Program-made: the position numbers and the translations under genes | Shown here: positions 1 through 8,967 of the stretch, in pieces | Layout of the letters: the number at the start of each line of letters is the position of its first letter | Numbering within the stretch: the stretch's first letter is position 1 | Notes under the pieces: model-generated | The model's input: only the letters and a program-made list of their open reading frames with translations | What the model was told of the DNA's origin: nothing | Databases searched by the model: none | Origin: an uncultured Treponema sp. | Lineage (GTDB): Bacteria; Spirochaetota; Spirochaetia; Treponematales; Treponemataceae | DNA: 26,381 nt | NCBI GenBank assembly: GCA_938045195.1 | Contig: CALINC010000004.1 | Coordinates: 1 to 26,381 of the forward strand | Direction: 5' to 3'

Positions 1-166
1 CGTATGCTCTGCGTCGTAACGAAGGGTATTAAAGCTGACTGCAACCACCTTATGAGAACATACAATGCGAAACATTGAGCATTGTACCCCTACGCACTGC
101 GTCAGGGTATGTTGATTATATTTTGTTATAACAAGAATTGGTATTTCAATATTTTGGAGTTTTAGA
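1..166. other. Left-edge noncoding sequence with short palindromes
   Basis: No gene is supported here. The stretch holds an 8-bp perfect inverted repeat at 61-68/79-86 (TACAATGC / GCATTGTA). A second hairpin lies at 85-109: TACCC pairs with GGGTA and ACGC with GCGT around a 3-base loop. The words CTGCGTC and AGGGTAT occur in order twice, at 9-15/23-29 and 97-103/104-110, with 7 bases between them in the first copy and none in the second. This suggests a degenerate dispersed repeat. The only clear expression signal is the Shine-Dalgarno GGAG just upstream of the gene at 167; no convincing -35/-10 pair was found. Confidence 0.4.
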
Positions 167-1420
167 ATGGAACTTGTTTCGCCTGCCGGTAATTTTGAAA
201 AACTTAATTATGCTTGGGAATACGGAGCCGATGCCGTTTATATAGGCTTAAAAAATTTTTCGCTGAGAACAAAGGCAGATAATTTTTTTGGCGATGAATA
301 TAAAAAAATTATAAATTTAAAAAATGAATATGCAAAGAAAGGTCTTATTAAGAAACTTTTTTGTGCAATTAACATAACATTTCATAATTCCGATTTAAAA
401 TCATTTTTAAATGAGGCAGCATATTTTGCACAATATCCGTTTGATGCGTTTATCGTGCAAGACGTTGGAATTGCAGCTGTATTAAAAAAACGCTTCCCTA
501 AAATTCCTCTGCATTTAAGCACACAAGCAAATTGCATAAATTACGAAGCTGTAAAGGTGTATAAAGACTTAGGTTTTTCGCGAATAGTTTTAGGCCGTGA
601 AGCAAATTTAAATGATATTGCCGAAATAAAACAGACCGTTCCAGACATGCAGCTTGAATGCTTTGCGCACGGTGCCATGTGTATCGCATATTCCGGACGC
701 TGTCTAATAAGTGCATACTTAACCGGCAGAAGCGCAAATGCCGGCTCTTGTTCCCATTCTTGCCGCTGGAACTATAAACTTCTTTCATCATTACAAAATA
801 ACACGGCAGCTTTTGCAGTTGAAGAGTCGGAACGTACCGGAGAATATTTTCCGGTTGAAGAAGGCGGAAATTATACTGCAATGTTTTCATCTAAAGATTT
901 GTGTATGATTGACTATTTGGATAAGTTGGCGCAGGCAGGCGCTGATGCAATTAAAATAGAGGGCAGAATGAAGAGTATTTATTACACTGCGTTAACTACC
1001 CGCGCATACCGTAAGCAGTTGGATTTTCTGGATAGAAAAATAAGCAAAGCTGAGGCGGCACCTTTTGTGCAGGAACTCTACAACACAGCACACAGAAAAT
1101 TTACAACCGGCTTTTATTTTTCTTCCGCAGATGCAAATCAAACAACAGCAGGCGAAACAAAATCTCCATATCTGCTTGCAGGTACAATCGGCAAACAATT
1201 ATCCGGAGATGAATATGAATTTATTTCTATGAATAAAATAAATGCAGGCACCGTTTTAGAATATGTCGGTTCCGATATTTGTTCGATTGAAGATACGGAT
1301 TATATTTTATTAAATCCCGATACACGGGAAAAAATGGATTGGGTATGCCACGGACACGGCTGCATTCTGAAAACCTCAAAGCCTATACGAGAAAAATTTT
1401 TGGTTCGATATAAAATATAA
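167..1420 (+). CDS. U32 family protein (TrhP/YegQ-type tRNA hydroxylation or peptidase-like)
   Basis: This 417-residue protein carries the U32 family signature. The segment E164-CFAHGAMC-...-GRCLIS contains Cys172 and Cys179, followed by Cys195 and Cys199 in GSCSHSC. These four cysteines are in the spacing that characterised U32 proteins use for an Fe-S cluster. The N-terminus (LVSPAGNFEKL, then GADAVYIG) is the usual TIM-barrel start, and a small C-terminal beta domain follows about residue 330. Members such as E. coli TrhP act in 5-hydroxyuridine formation at tRNA position 34; others act on 23S rRNA or in ubiquinone synthesis, and the older label is peptidase. A TrhP-like role is inferred from length and domain order. 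The start is supported by TTGGAG about 9 bases upstream. The gene is convergent with the NusG-II gene, 25 bases away. Confidence 0.88.
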   Translation: MELVSPAGNFEKLNYAWEYGADAVYIGLKNFSLRTKADNFFGDEYKKIINLKNEYAKKGLIKKLFCAINITFHNSDLKSFLNEAAYFAQYPFDAFIVQDVGIAAVLKKRFPKIPLHLSTQANCINYEAVKVYKDLGFSRIVLGREANLNDIAEIKQTVPDMQLECFAHGAMCIAYSGRCLISAYLTGRSANAGSCSHSCRWNYKLLSSLQNNTAAFAVEESERTGEYFPVEEGGNYTAMFSSKDLCMIDYLDKLAQAGADAIKIEGRMKSIYYTALTTRAYRKQLDFLDRKISKAEAAPFVQELYNTAHRKFTTGFYFSSADANQTTAGETKSPYLLAGTIGKQLSGDEYEFISMNKINAGTVLEYVGSDICSIEDTDYILLNPDTREKMDWVCHGHGCILKTSKPIREKFLVRYKI

Positions 1421-1445
1421 AAAAGCCTGCACATATTTTGCAAAA

Positions 1446-1796
1446 TTATTTTTCTTCAATTGAAAGAAAAACTTTATTCGGAAGACATGCGTTCCAGTCG
1501 CCGTAATTTTTAAGCCGCATAGCTGAAACACAGGTTTTATTTTTACATGCAGAACTTACAACAAAGGCTTCTCCATTTTCGATTTTTATTTTTGTAATAC
1601 CGATGCTGCCCTCAATTTCAATATCAATGTTTTCTTCCATAGAATAAATCCATTCACCCGTAGGGGCTTTTATCGATAAATAGAGCCGTATACTTTGTTT
1701 TGAATAAATAAAAAACGAAGCAAGACAAATAATACTGATTGCAATTGATAAAATAACAATATCTAAAGGTCTTACTTTTTTAAAAAACTCTTTCAT
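1446..1796 (-). CDS. NusG domain II-containing membrane-anchored protein
   Basis: This 116-residue protein begins with a basic segment and one hydrophobic helix (about residues 13-31, rich in I/L/S), so it is probably anchored in the inner membrane with its remainder outside. The rest matches the NusG_II (DUF4430-like beta) pattern: a strand pair, then SSACKNKTC, a short linker, and a CLPNKVFL strand. That cysteine arrangement and the CLPN turn are typical of stand-alone NusG-II proteins in Firmicutes and spirochaetes. Their function is unknown, although they often sit near FMN-binding or redox/quinone genes. Its start codon lies inside the end of the patatin gene (17-base overlap), so the two are probably translated together. 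There is no obvious Shine-Dalgarno sequence. Confidence 0.72.
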   Translation of the reverse strand: MKEFFKKVRPLDIVILSIAISIICLASFFIYSKQSIRLYLSIKAPTGEWIYSMEENIDIEIEGSIGITKIKIENGEAFVVSSACKNKTCVSAMRLKNYGDWNACLPNKVFLSIEEK

Positions 1797-2691
1797 TCTT
1801 TAACCGTGTCATAGTTTCTTTTGTCAATTTACGCCGGCTCATATAACCGGAAATTCCCTGCTTAAAAAATGCACGAAGCTGTTCGGCATGCTTCATTGTG
1901 ATAGAATAACCCAGCTGAATTAAATATGCCGGGTCTGAAAAATCATAAGAAGCGCATGTAGAATCCAAGTCTAAAATATATGTAGGTGAATCGTTTTTTA
2001 CCCGCTGATTTCCGGTTACTGCAACATCCAAACAACGGATTAAAACCGAAAGCGTTGAATCGATTTCGGTTTCCGTTTTAACTTTAAAAGTGCCGAGCGT
2101 TACAGCCAAAATATTTTTATAGCCTTTTTCTTTTGCTATCCAAACGGGTGTGTTATGCCCTACGCAGCCGTCAACAAATAATTTGCCGTTATAGCGGTAC
2201 GGTTTAAAAAAGCCCGGATATGACGAAGATGCCCGCAGTGCATTTGCCAAAAATCCGCTGTCGAGGATAATCTCTTTACCTTCGCAAAGATCGACGGCAT
2301 TACAATAAAAAGGAATTCGAGTTTGCTCAAATGTTTGATAACAGGAAAGTTTTTTAAAAAGCGTATAGCTTTTCTCTCCGGAATCAACACCCTGTCCTGT
2401 AAGCAGATTATTTAATCCCGCTCCAAACTGTAATATCTTTGCAATTTTTGTTTGCCCCAAATGAAAGTTGGAAATATCTATATAATTATTTAAATTAAAA
2501 TTATTCAAAAAGAAAGCGTTCATTTCATCAACATTCATACCGGAGGCATACAGACCTCCGATAATTGCTCCCATTGAACAACCTACAATACAATCCGGTT
2601 GAGGAAATTGTAATTCTTTAAAAGCCTTTAACATTCCGATATAGGTAATGCCTCTTGCTCCGCCGCCTGACAAAACTAATGCCCATTTCAT
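1780..2691 (-). CDS. Patatin-like phospholipase family protein
   Basis: This 303-residue protein has the full patatin layout. The oxyanion-hole loop GGGARG is at residues 9-14, the nucleophile elbow G-C-S-M-G at 37-41 (Ser39), and the catalytic aspartate at about 174 in VDGCVGHN. The usual third motif is DGG or DGA; here it is DGC. Such proteins hydrolyse acyl esters of phospholipids or lysophospholipids using a Ser-Asp dyad. No signal peptide is seen, so it is probably cytoplasmic or membrane-associated (RssA/YchK type). An ATG 27 bases further upstream (2718) is in frame, but the family normally starts at MKWALVLSGGG, so 2691 is chosen. It follows the giant surface protein by about 56 bases and overlaps the NusG-II gene by 17. 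Confidence 0.88.
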   Translation of the reverse strand: MKWALVLSGGGARGITYIGMLKAFKELQFPQPDCIVGCSMGAIIGGLYASGMNVDEMNAFFLNNFNLNNYIDISNFHLGQTKIAKILQFGAGLNNLLTGQGVDSGEKSYTLFKKLSCYQTFEQTRIPFYCNAVDLCEGKEIILDSGFLANALRASSSYPGFFKPYRYNGKLFVDGCVGHNTPVWIAKEKGYKNILAVTLGTFKVKTETEIDSTLSVLIRCLDVAVTGNQRVKNDSPTYILDLDSTCASYDFSDPAYLIQLGYSITMKHAEQLRAFFKQGISGYMSRRKLTKETMTRLKNERVF

Positions 2692-2701
2692 ATACGGATT
2701 A

Positions 2702-2730
2702 ATTATATATGTAATCAAAATTTTATTCTA
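2702..2730 (-). promoter_or_regulatory. Possible promoter of the patatin gene
   Basis: On the minus strand a TATAAT lies at 2707-2702, with a poor -35 (TAGAAT, 2730-2725) 17 bases upstream. The -10 would end 10 bases before the ATG at 2691, giving a leader of only a few bases. The region is very A/T rich, so a chance match is possible, and readthrough from the giant gene is an alternative. Confidence 0.3.
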
Positions 2731-2747
2731 GCAGGTACAAGATGCGT

Positions 2748-5700
2748 TTAATCTTTTATAATCATAACCTTTCTTATTTCGTCAATATCCGGTGCAGCAA
2801 TACGGATAAAATATAAACCGCGTGCAATATAATTCCCTGCATTATTTTTTCCATCCCATTCATAAAAATGAGTTCCTGCAGTTTTATGAGAACGCTCTAT
2901 GGTTTTTACTATACTTCCGTCAATAGTCATAATTTGGATGGTAACAATTCCCGATTTTTGCAATGTAAGCTGTATCGAAACTTTTTCATCTTTATTTGTA
3001 TTGATAACATTATTATAAATGGAAACACCGCCGCGCTGAGAACTTACACCCACAACATTAAACTTCCAAACATCAAACGAAAGCGGGTCGGAACTGCTTT
3101 TTAAATTTGCACAAGGCAGCCAACCGTCATAAACAAACATAAATTCCGCAACCGAAGCTGTTTTAAAATTAGGCGTATCCGACGGTATTATAAATTTAAG
3201 AGAACCGTTTTCTTCTATGCCGTTAAATTCTTCGGCAGTTGTAATGCCTTCTATATCTACGGTTATGGGGTTTGAGGAAAACGAATTTTTTATCACGTCA
3301 TAAGGATACCAAAATGTATTTTTATTATAGTCAAAATATAACCGTATATTTTTTGAAGAAGCAAGACTTGATATAGGAATTGTAGTATTCAATTTAGGTA
3401 AATCCGCTTTTCCGGTAAAATCGCGTATTGTTTTCGAACTGGCGGCAAATAAAACCTTAATAATATCTATGCCAATATCGGAAATATATTTTTTTGAAAA
3501 TGTTTTATTGAAATACTCAAGCTCTATACGAATATTTTTATTTAATATCGTATCTGCCGATATGGTTTTATTCAAAGTATATTCCCATACCGTGCGCGGC
3601 GAAGCATCGGTAAATGTATGCGCTGTATACGGTTGCGACGTAGAACCTGACGCAATTACGGAATGAGTAACTGTGTCGGTAACTATTAATTTTGAATACG
3701 TAAATTCATTCTCATACATTTTTGCAGGAATTAAAAGATAAATTTTATTATCGTTCGCACGTATAAATGAATTTTCTATGGCAAATGTTTTATCAAATAC
3801 CCAGCCGTTTTTATTCCGCTGTTCATTTAAATTGTCAACACTGTTTTTTACTATATAATAAATATTAAACTTCCCATCATTAATTTTTATAGTGGAAGTA
3901 TTTATTTGTAGATAATGAGCATTATCCGTTTGATATTCGTTAAGATAAATAGCGGCATTATTAAGTCCGTCTATTACAAGATGCCCCTCTGTAGTACCGG
4001 CTAATTTTAAATTACCAGGTACTTTAATTCTTCTTGAAAAAATCAGTTTTTTATTTTTTGCGCCATTACAAATTAAATTATTAAATTCGGTATCGGCTTC
4101 ATTATCTCCGCCTGCTATAGTTATCTTATCGCCTGAAAAAACTAAATTTGTATCGCTTATAGATTTAAATTTACCGGTATTTGTAAAATTGCCTTTCAAT
4201 GTCATAATTGCATTTGCATTAAATGTTCCGCTGTTTGCTAAATTGCCGGTTATAGTAATATTTGCATTGGATATAAGCGTTTTTGAAGCAGCAATAGTAA
4301 TATTCTTTGAAGTGAATTCATCTCCAAGAGTTACATCGTCATTTACAAAAAAATCATTTCCGACTTCCGCTTTTTTAGTTGTGTTTACTACTGCGTCGGC
4401 TATAAAATTATTTCTCGTTTTAATGTTTTGATTAACCGTTAAAACACCTGATACCGTTTTTAAATTATAAAACTCGGTAAAGGGTACCCCCCCATCTATT
4501 TTCTGTGCGGAGGTTCCGTTAAATATTACATTTTTATCGTCGGCATGACTAAATGTTCCGTTATTCGTTAAATTACCGGTTAAAGTAATGTCTGCATTTG
4601 CGGTAAGTGTTTTTGAAGCATTTATGATAATGTTTTTTGATGTTAAGTTGCCGTTAAGCTTTACCGCTGCATTTACGGCAAAATCATTGTCTACGGTACA
4701 TGCGGCATTTACTTCTGCGGTGCTGTTAGCCGTAAAGTTATGCAGCACTGCAATTTGTTGAGTAATCGTCAATTTCCCTGAAGCAATTACCAAATTATAA
4801 AATTTGCTGAGAGAATTGCCTTGCAGTTTTGAATCTGTTCCGGTAAATGTTACGGTTTTATCAGCGGGTTCAAATTCTCCGTCATTGGTAAAATCTCCGC
4901 TTACGGTAATACCGGTATTTGCAGTAAATTTTCCTCCCGTATTTATAATACTGTTTTTTGTAAGCAGTTCTTTATTAAGCGTTATATCGCCGTTTATAGT
5001 AAAATTATTAGTAACATTTAATGCTGCATCGGATGAAATTGTTTTAGTGTCTTGTATTGTTAGATTATAATAAGTTCCATTATAAATATCGGCATCTGCC
5101 GTTCCATAATATACGACGGTTGTATTTCCTGAAAGGCTTAATTTATTAGCGTCATTAGGATTTTTAAACCATGCTTTTTGCTGAGCCGTTCCGGTTAGTT
5201 TCAAAGTTCCTTTCATAATAACTTTTGCATTACCGCTGTCGGTTGCTATTGTTTCACCGGTTAAATTTAACTCTGCACCTTCATCAACTGTAACTTCTTT
5301 GGCTTTTGCATTTGTTGTACCGGTAAGTTTGGGATATTTAAGTTTTCCGGCAGGAATTGTAACGGTATCATAAACCGACGGAACCGCTTTACAGTCCCAG
5401 TTTCTATATTTATCCCACTCGGTTTTGTCGCCGTCACTCGGTTCCTCCGCAGTCCACGTAATAGTCATCGGCTCAAATACCCAGTTGTTCTGGTTTTGCG
5501 GGCTGGGTCGTTCGTGCTCCCATTTTAGGCTATTAAAGACCTTATATACCTTGTTTGTCATTTTTACGGCATCGGTATCGATATGAAGGTAGTTGCCTTC
5601 TCCGTCGTTATTGACGGTCAGATATATTTCGCCGTTCGTACCTTTTACGGTTAAAAAGTTTGCAGTACCCGACCCCGAAAGAGAAAGGTTGTTCGTTACG

Positions 5701-8700
5701 CTTATTTTGTTGATTACTGTAAGCGTCTTTCCGCCTGAGTTTTCCATTTTTAACTTATAAAATTTTGTATCGGCAGTATTTGAAGTGCCGGTTATTATAA
5801 TATCCGCCGTCGTCGCACTCAGTGTAACGGTTTTGCTATTTGCGGCAGCGTCGAACGTACCTTCATTATTTAAAATGTTTTCAATTTTAATATTTTTTTC
5901 AAGCGTCAACTTTTTATGTGCGTCTATTCTTAAATTATAAAATCGGCTTTCCGTTAAACCATTTATTTTTGTATTGGTGCCGTTAAAAATTACCGAATTG
6001 TTACCGTGTACAAATTTTCCGTTGTTTGTAAATTCATTTTCAATTTTAATATCTTTTTCAAGCGTTAGTTTTTTATCTGACATTATTTGCAAATTATAAA
6101 ATCCGCTTACCGCTGAACCCGTTATTTTTGTATCGCTGCCGTTAAAAGTTACCTTTTTGCTGCCGTGTACAAATGTCCCGTTGTTTGTAAAATTATGTTC
6201 AACTTCTATTTCGTTATCAAGTGTTAATTGTTTAGTTGCCGGTAGTTCCAAATCGTAAAAGCGGCTTATTGCCGAACCCTTTATTTTCGCATCGCTGCCG
6301 TCAAAAGTTACTTTTTTATTGCCGTGTGTAAAAGTGCCGTCATTGGTAAAATCTCCGATTACGGTAATATCCGCACTTGCAGTAATATGTCCCGTCGAAG
6401 CGATGGAAACATTACCTGCCTTCAGTTCTTTATTAAGCGTAACTATGCCGGTTATTGTAAGGTTGTGTGATACCGTAATCGGATTATCTGAACTAATATT
6501 TAAAGGAGTAGTCGAACTAATCGGAAAATCAAGGTTCGCTTTATTTGTCATTGTTACATCATAATAGGGTCCCTTATAAATAGAGTTAGACGATGTCCCA
6601 TAATATACGGCGGAAGATGTTCCTGTAATTGAGCCTGTTCCTGCGAGTTCTATTTTATTGGCAGAAGTAGAATTTTCAAACCACGTTTTTTGGTTAGGCG
6701 TACCCGTTAATTGCAGTGTTCCTTCGTTACGGAGCCGGGCGGTTGCACTGCCCGTTGTCTCGATTATATAGTCCGCTAAGTTCAATTCGGCTCCGCTTTC
6801 AATTTTTACCGATTTTGCTTTTGCATTTGTTGTACCGGTAAGTTTGGGATAGTTAGGTTTTGTAGATATAGTAACAATATCGTATGCTGCAGGAATTGTA
6901 ACGAAATTCCAGTTGCTCAAATTATTCCAGTCATTATCGCTTCCTTGCCATATAAAATCGATTGATGCAAAAAGCCACCCGTTTTCTATTTGATTTACAG
7001 GACGAGTACCATCTGTTTTTTTACTGTTTTTTACCGCATAATTAGTTGTTTGAACATGCACATTAATAGAATCTATTGATAAATATTCCCCATTGTTTGT
7101 AGCACTTGTTAAATTTATGCTGCCGTTGCCTGAAATTTCCAACATCGAATTTATATTGCTGCCGGTAAGATATAGATGATTTTTTACGGTAATTTTATTT
7201 TGCAGTTCTAATTTTTTTCCGCCCGCTCTCTTCATGCTTAATTCATAAAATTCGGTATCACTTGCATTATTTGTTCCGATAATTGTAATATCGCTCGTAT
7301 TATTCAATATTACTCTATTGTTATTTGCTTTAAACTGCCCGGTATTCTTAAAACTATTCGTTAGTGTAATAGGCGTTAGAAGTTTTAATATTCCCGATAC
7401 GACTTCCAAATCATAAAATTGAGTTTCGGGCGATGTACCCGCTATTTTTGCATTACTGCCGTTAAAACGCACCGCTTTATCATTGTGTGTAAATGTACCG
7501 TTGTTTACAAAACTTCCGCTTACCGTAATATCGGTATTTATAGTGAATGTCCCGTCGTTTATAAGATTGGAATTTACAGAAATAAGTGGAAGAGAAGAAG
7601 TTGTCAAACTCGCACCGTGGGTAACTTGCAAATCATAAAATTGACTTGCCATTGACCCGTTTATTTTTGTATCGTTGCCGTTAAAAATAACTTTTTTGCT
7701 GCCGTGTACAAATATTCCGTGGTTTGTAAAATCTCCGCTTAGGGTAATATCGGCATTTGCATTGATCCTGCATGTATTATTTATAGTGATATTCTTTGCG
7801 GTTAATTTACGGTCAATATTTAAGATACCTTGCGTTACCTTTAGATTATAAAATTCCATATCGGTAGAGTTGCCGGATATTTTGGCGGGATGTCCCTTGC
7901 AGTCTACCGTTTTATTTCTATGAATAAATGTTCCGTTATTTTCAAAATCACCTCTTAAAATGATATTGCCGTTTGCGTCAAGCTTAGAAGTAGAAGCTAT
8001 AGTAATGTTTTTTGAGCTTAATGTAGCGTCATCAGTCAACTGTACCTGAGCATTTACAACAAAAGTCTGCTGTACTGTAATATATTTCTTTAATGTTGTT
8101 GTACTATTAGCCCTAAAATCATTGTTAACGCTAATAATGCGTTCAACGGTCAAGCTGCCTGAATTAACTTCCATATTATAAAATACAGTACGCACAGCGG
8201 TTCCTTTCACTTTTGAATTTGTTCCTGTAAATTTTACGGTTTTATTATTGGGTACAAATTCTCCGTCAGCCGTAAAATCTCCGCTTAGGGTAATATCGGC
8301 ATTTGCAGTAAGTTTTTCGCCGCTTTCTATAGTGCAGTTTTTTGTATACATGTTGCTACTGAGTGTTATATCACCATTTATAGTAAAATCATTAGTAACG
8401 TTTAATGTTGCACCGGATGAAATTGTTTTAGTGTCTTGTATTGTTAGATTATAATACGGTCCTTTATAAATAGCATTGGACGACGTACCGTAATATACGA
8501 CGGTTGTATTTTCTAAAAGGCTTAATTTATTAGCGGTATTAGAATTTTCAAACCATGCTTTTTGCTGAGCCGTTCCGGTTAATTGCAGCTTTCCGCAATT
8601 GTCCAGCTTGGCGGTTACCCCGCCCGTTGTTTCGATTATATAAGCTGCTAAGTCCAATTCGGCTCCGGCCTCAATTTTTACCGTTTTTGCTTTTGCAATC

Positions 8701-8912
8701 GGAGCAGCTGTAAGTTTGGGATAGTTAGGTTTTCCAGCAGGAATTGTAACGTCATCGCCTACACCCGGTACTGTGAACCCATTCCAATTTGCCGGCTGTC
8801 CCCAATCGGTTCCAGAAGTACCCGTCCACGTTCTCGTTTCTCCGTATGCCGGCATAGAAAATAAGGCTGCTAAAAAAAGAAGTATTCCGATTTTTTTCTT
8901 ACAATATTTCAT
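2748..8912 (-). CDS. Giant secreted repeat protein with C-terminal FlgD-like Ig domain
   Basis: This protein of 2054 residues starts at MKYCKKK, where GGAG lies 6 bases upstream. A longer ORF begins 48 bases earlier but has no such signal. A signal peptide (about residues 1-24, ending MPAYG) indicates export. Three large modules begin near residues 25, 650 and 1150, each with a W-x-G/E...W...NW motif, then VTI and YPKLT. Within them about twelve units of 40-50 residues repeat the pattern F-x-N-x-G-x-F-x-H-x-x-K-x-V-x-F-N-G...KI-x-G...FYxL, alternating with ITLSGDF-type strands. This suggests a long beta-helix or beta-solenoid. About 340 non-repeat residues follow, and the last 100 resemble a FlgD Ig-like/sorting-type domain (ARGLYFIRI). 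It is probably a surface adhesin-like protein; its ligand is unknown. Confidence 0.85.
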   Translation of the reverse strand: MKYCKKKIGILLFLAALFSMPAYGETRTWTGTSGTDWGQPANWNGFTVPGVGDDVTIPAGKPNYPKLTAAPIAKAKTVKIEAGAELDLAAYIIETTGGVTAKLDNCGKLQLTGTAQQKAWFENSNTANKLSLLENTTVVYYGTSSNAIYKGPYYNLTIQDTKTISSGATLNVTNDFTINGDITLSSNMYTKNCTIESGEKLTANADITLSGDFTADGEFVPNNKTVKFTGTNSKVKGTAVRTVFYNMEVNSGSLTVERIISVNNDFRANSTTTLKKYITVQQTFVVNAQVQLTDDATLSSKNITIASTSKLDANGNIILRGDFENNGTFIHRNKTVDCKGHPAKISGNSTDMEFYNLKVTQGILNIDRKLTAKNITINNTCRINANADITLSGDFTNHGIFVHGSKKVIFNGNDTKINGSMASQFYDLQVTHGASLTTSSLPLISVNSNLINDGTFTINTDITVSGSFVNNGTFTHNDKAVRFNGSNAKIAGTSPETQFYDLEVVSGILKLLTPITLTNSFKNTGQFKANNNRVILNNTSDITIIGTNNASDTEFYELSMKRAGGKKLELQNKITVKNHLYLTGSNINSMLEISGNGSINLTSATNNGEYLSIDSINVHVQTTNYAVKNSKKTDGTRPVNQIENGWLFASIDFIWQGSDNDWNNLSNWNFVTIPAAYDIVTISTKPNYPKLTGTTNAKAKSVKIESGAELNLADYIIETTGSATARLRNEGTLQLTGTPNQKTWFENSTSANKIELAGTGSITGTSSAVYYGTSSNSIYKGPYYDVTMTNKANLDFPISSTTPLNISSDNPITVSHNLTITGIVTLNKELKAGNVSIASTGHITASADITVIGDFTNDGTFTHGNKKVTFDGSDAKIKGSAISRFYDLELPATKQLTLDNEIEVEHNFTNNGTFVHGSKKVTFNGSDTKITGSAVSGFYNLQIMSDKKLTLEKDIKIENEFTNNGKFVHGNNSVIFNGTNTKINGLTESRFYNLRIDAHKKLTLEKNIKIENILNNEGTFDAAANSKTVTLSATTADIIITGTSNTADTKFYKLKMENSGGKTLTVINKISVTNNLSLSGSGTANFLTVKGTNGEIYLTVNNDGEGNYLHIDTDAVKMTNKVYKVFNSLKWEHERPSPQNQNNWVFEPMTITWTAEEPSDGDKTEWDKYRNWDCKAVPSVYDTVTIPAGKLKYPKLTGTTNAKAKEVTVDEGAELNLTGETIATDSGNAKVIMKGTLKLTGTAQQKAWFKNPNDANKLSLSGNTTVVYYGTADADIYNGTYYNLTIQDTKTISSDAALNVTNNFTINGDITLNKELLTKNSIINTGGKFTANTGITVSGDFTNDGEFEPADKTVTFTGTDSKLQGNSLSKFYNLVIASGKLTITQQIAVLHNFTANSTAEVNAACTVDNDFAVNAAVKLNGNLTSKNIIINASKTLTANADITLTGNLTNNGTFSHADDKNVIFNGTSAQKIDGGVPFTEFYNLKTVSGVLTVNQNIKTRNNFIADAVVNTTKKAEVGNDFFVNDDVTLGDEFTSKNITIAASKTLISNANITITGNLANSGTFNANAIMTLKGNFTNTGKFKSISDTNLVFSGDKITIAGGDNEADTEFNNLICNGAKNKKLIFSRRIKVPGNLKLAGTTEGHLVIDGLNNAAIYLNEYQTDNAHYLQINTSTIKINDGKFNIYYIVKNSVDNLNEQRNKNGWVFDKTFAIENSFIRANDNKIYLLIPAKMYENEFTYSKLIVTDTVTHSVIASGSTSQPYTAHTFTDASPRTVWEYTLNKTISADTILNKNIRIELEYFNKTFSKKYISDIGIDIIKVLFAASSKTIRDFTGKADLPKLNTTIPISSLASSKNIRLYFDYNKNTFWYPYDVIKNSFSSNPITVDIEGITTAEEFNGIEENGSLKFIIPSDTPNFKTASVAEFMFVYDGWLPCANLKSSSDPLSFDVWKFNVVGVSSQRGGVSIYNNVINTNKDEKVSIQLTLQKSGIVTIQIMTIDGSIVKTIERSHKTAGTHFYEWDGKNNAGNYIARGLYFIRIAAPDIDEIRKVMIIKD
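5031..5072 (-). repeat. 42-bp direct repeat, copy 1 (inside giant gene)
   Basis: The stretch from GGATGAAATT to ATAATA is identical over 42 bases to 8415-8456. Both copies encode the same place in a module (the segment NLTIQDTKTISS). Exact identity at DNA level between modules 3 kb apart points to recent duplication or gene conversion. Confidence 0.85.
5302..5336 (-). repeat. 35-bp direct repeat, copy 1 (inside giant gene)
   Basis: The stretch from GCTTTTGCAT to GTTTGGGATA is identical to 6817-6851. It encodes the YPKLTGTTNAKAK segment at the start of the second and third modules. Confidence 0.85.
6817..6851 (-). repeat. 35-bp direct repeat, copy 2 (inside giant gene)
   Basis: Identical to 5302-5336. 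A diverged third version lies near 8690-8722 in the first module (TAAPIAKAK). Confidence 0.85.
8415..8456 (-). repeat. 42-bp direct repeat, copy 2 (inside giant gene)
   Basis: Identical to 5031-5072 (see that entry). Flanking bases are similar but not identical, so the identity falls off outside this block. Confidence 0.85.
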
Positions 8913-8967
8913 AGTTTCTCCGCTTAGGGAACTTTTAAAAATCAGGCACGTTTTGTACAAATGCCCT

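Noticed and set aside
1421..1445. Terminator between the U32 and NusG-II genes
   Set aside because: Only very short pairings (TTTTGCAAAA-type) without a convincing stem and T-run.
4200..8400. Regularly spaced similar segments as a CRISPR array or tandem DNA repeat
   Set aside because: They are degenerate protein repeats in one open frame, not identical repeats with unique spacers.
2868..8454. Several plus-strand open frames of 65-88 codons opposite the giant gene
   Set aside because: They mirror its repeats and lack ribosome binding sites; shadows of the real gene.
8913..8967. Terminator between tyrS and the giant gene
   Set aside because: GGCA...TGCC gives only four pairs around a 13-base loop; too weak to call although TGATTTTT follows.
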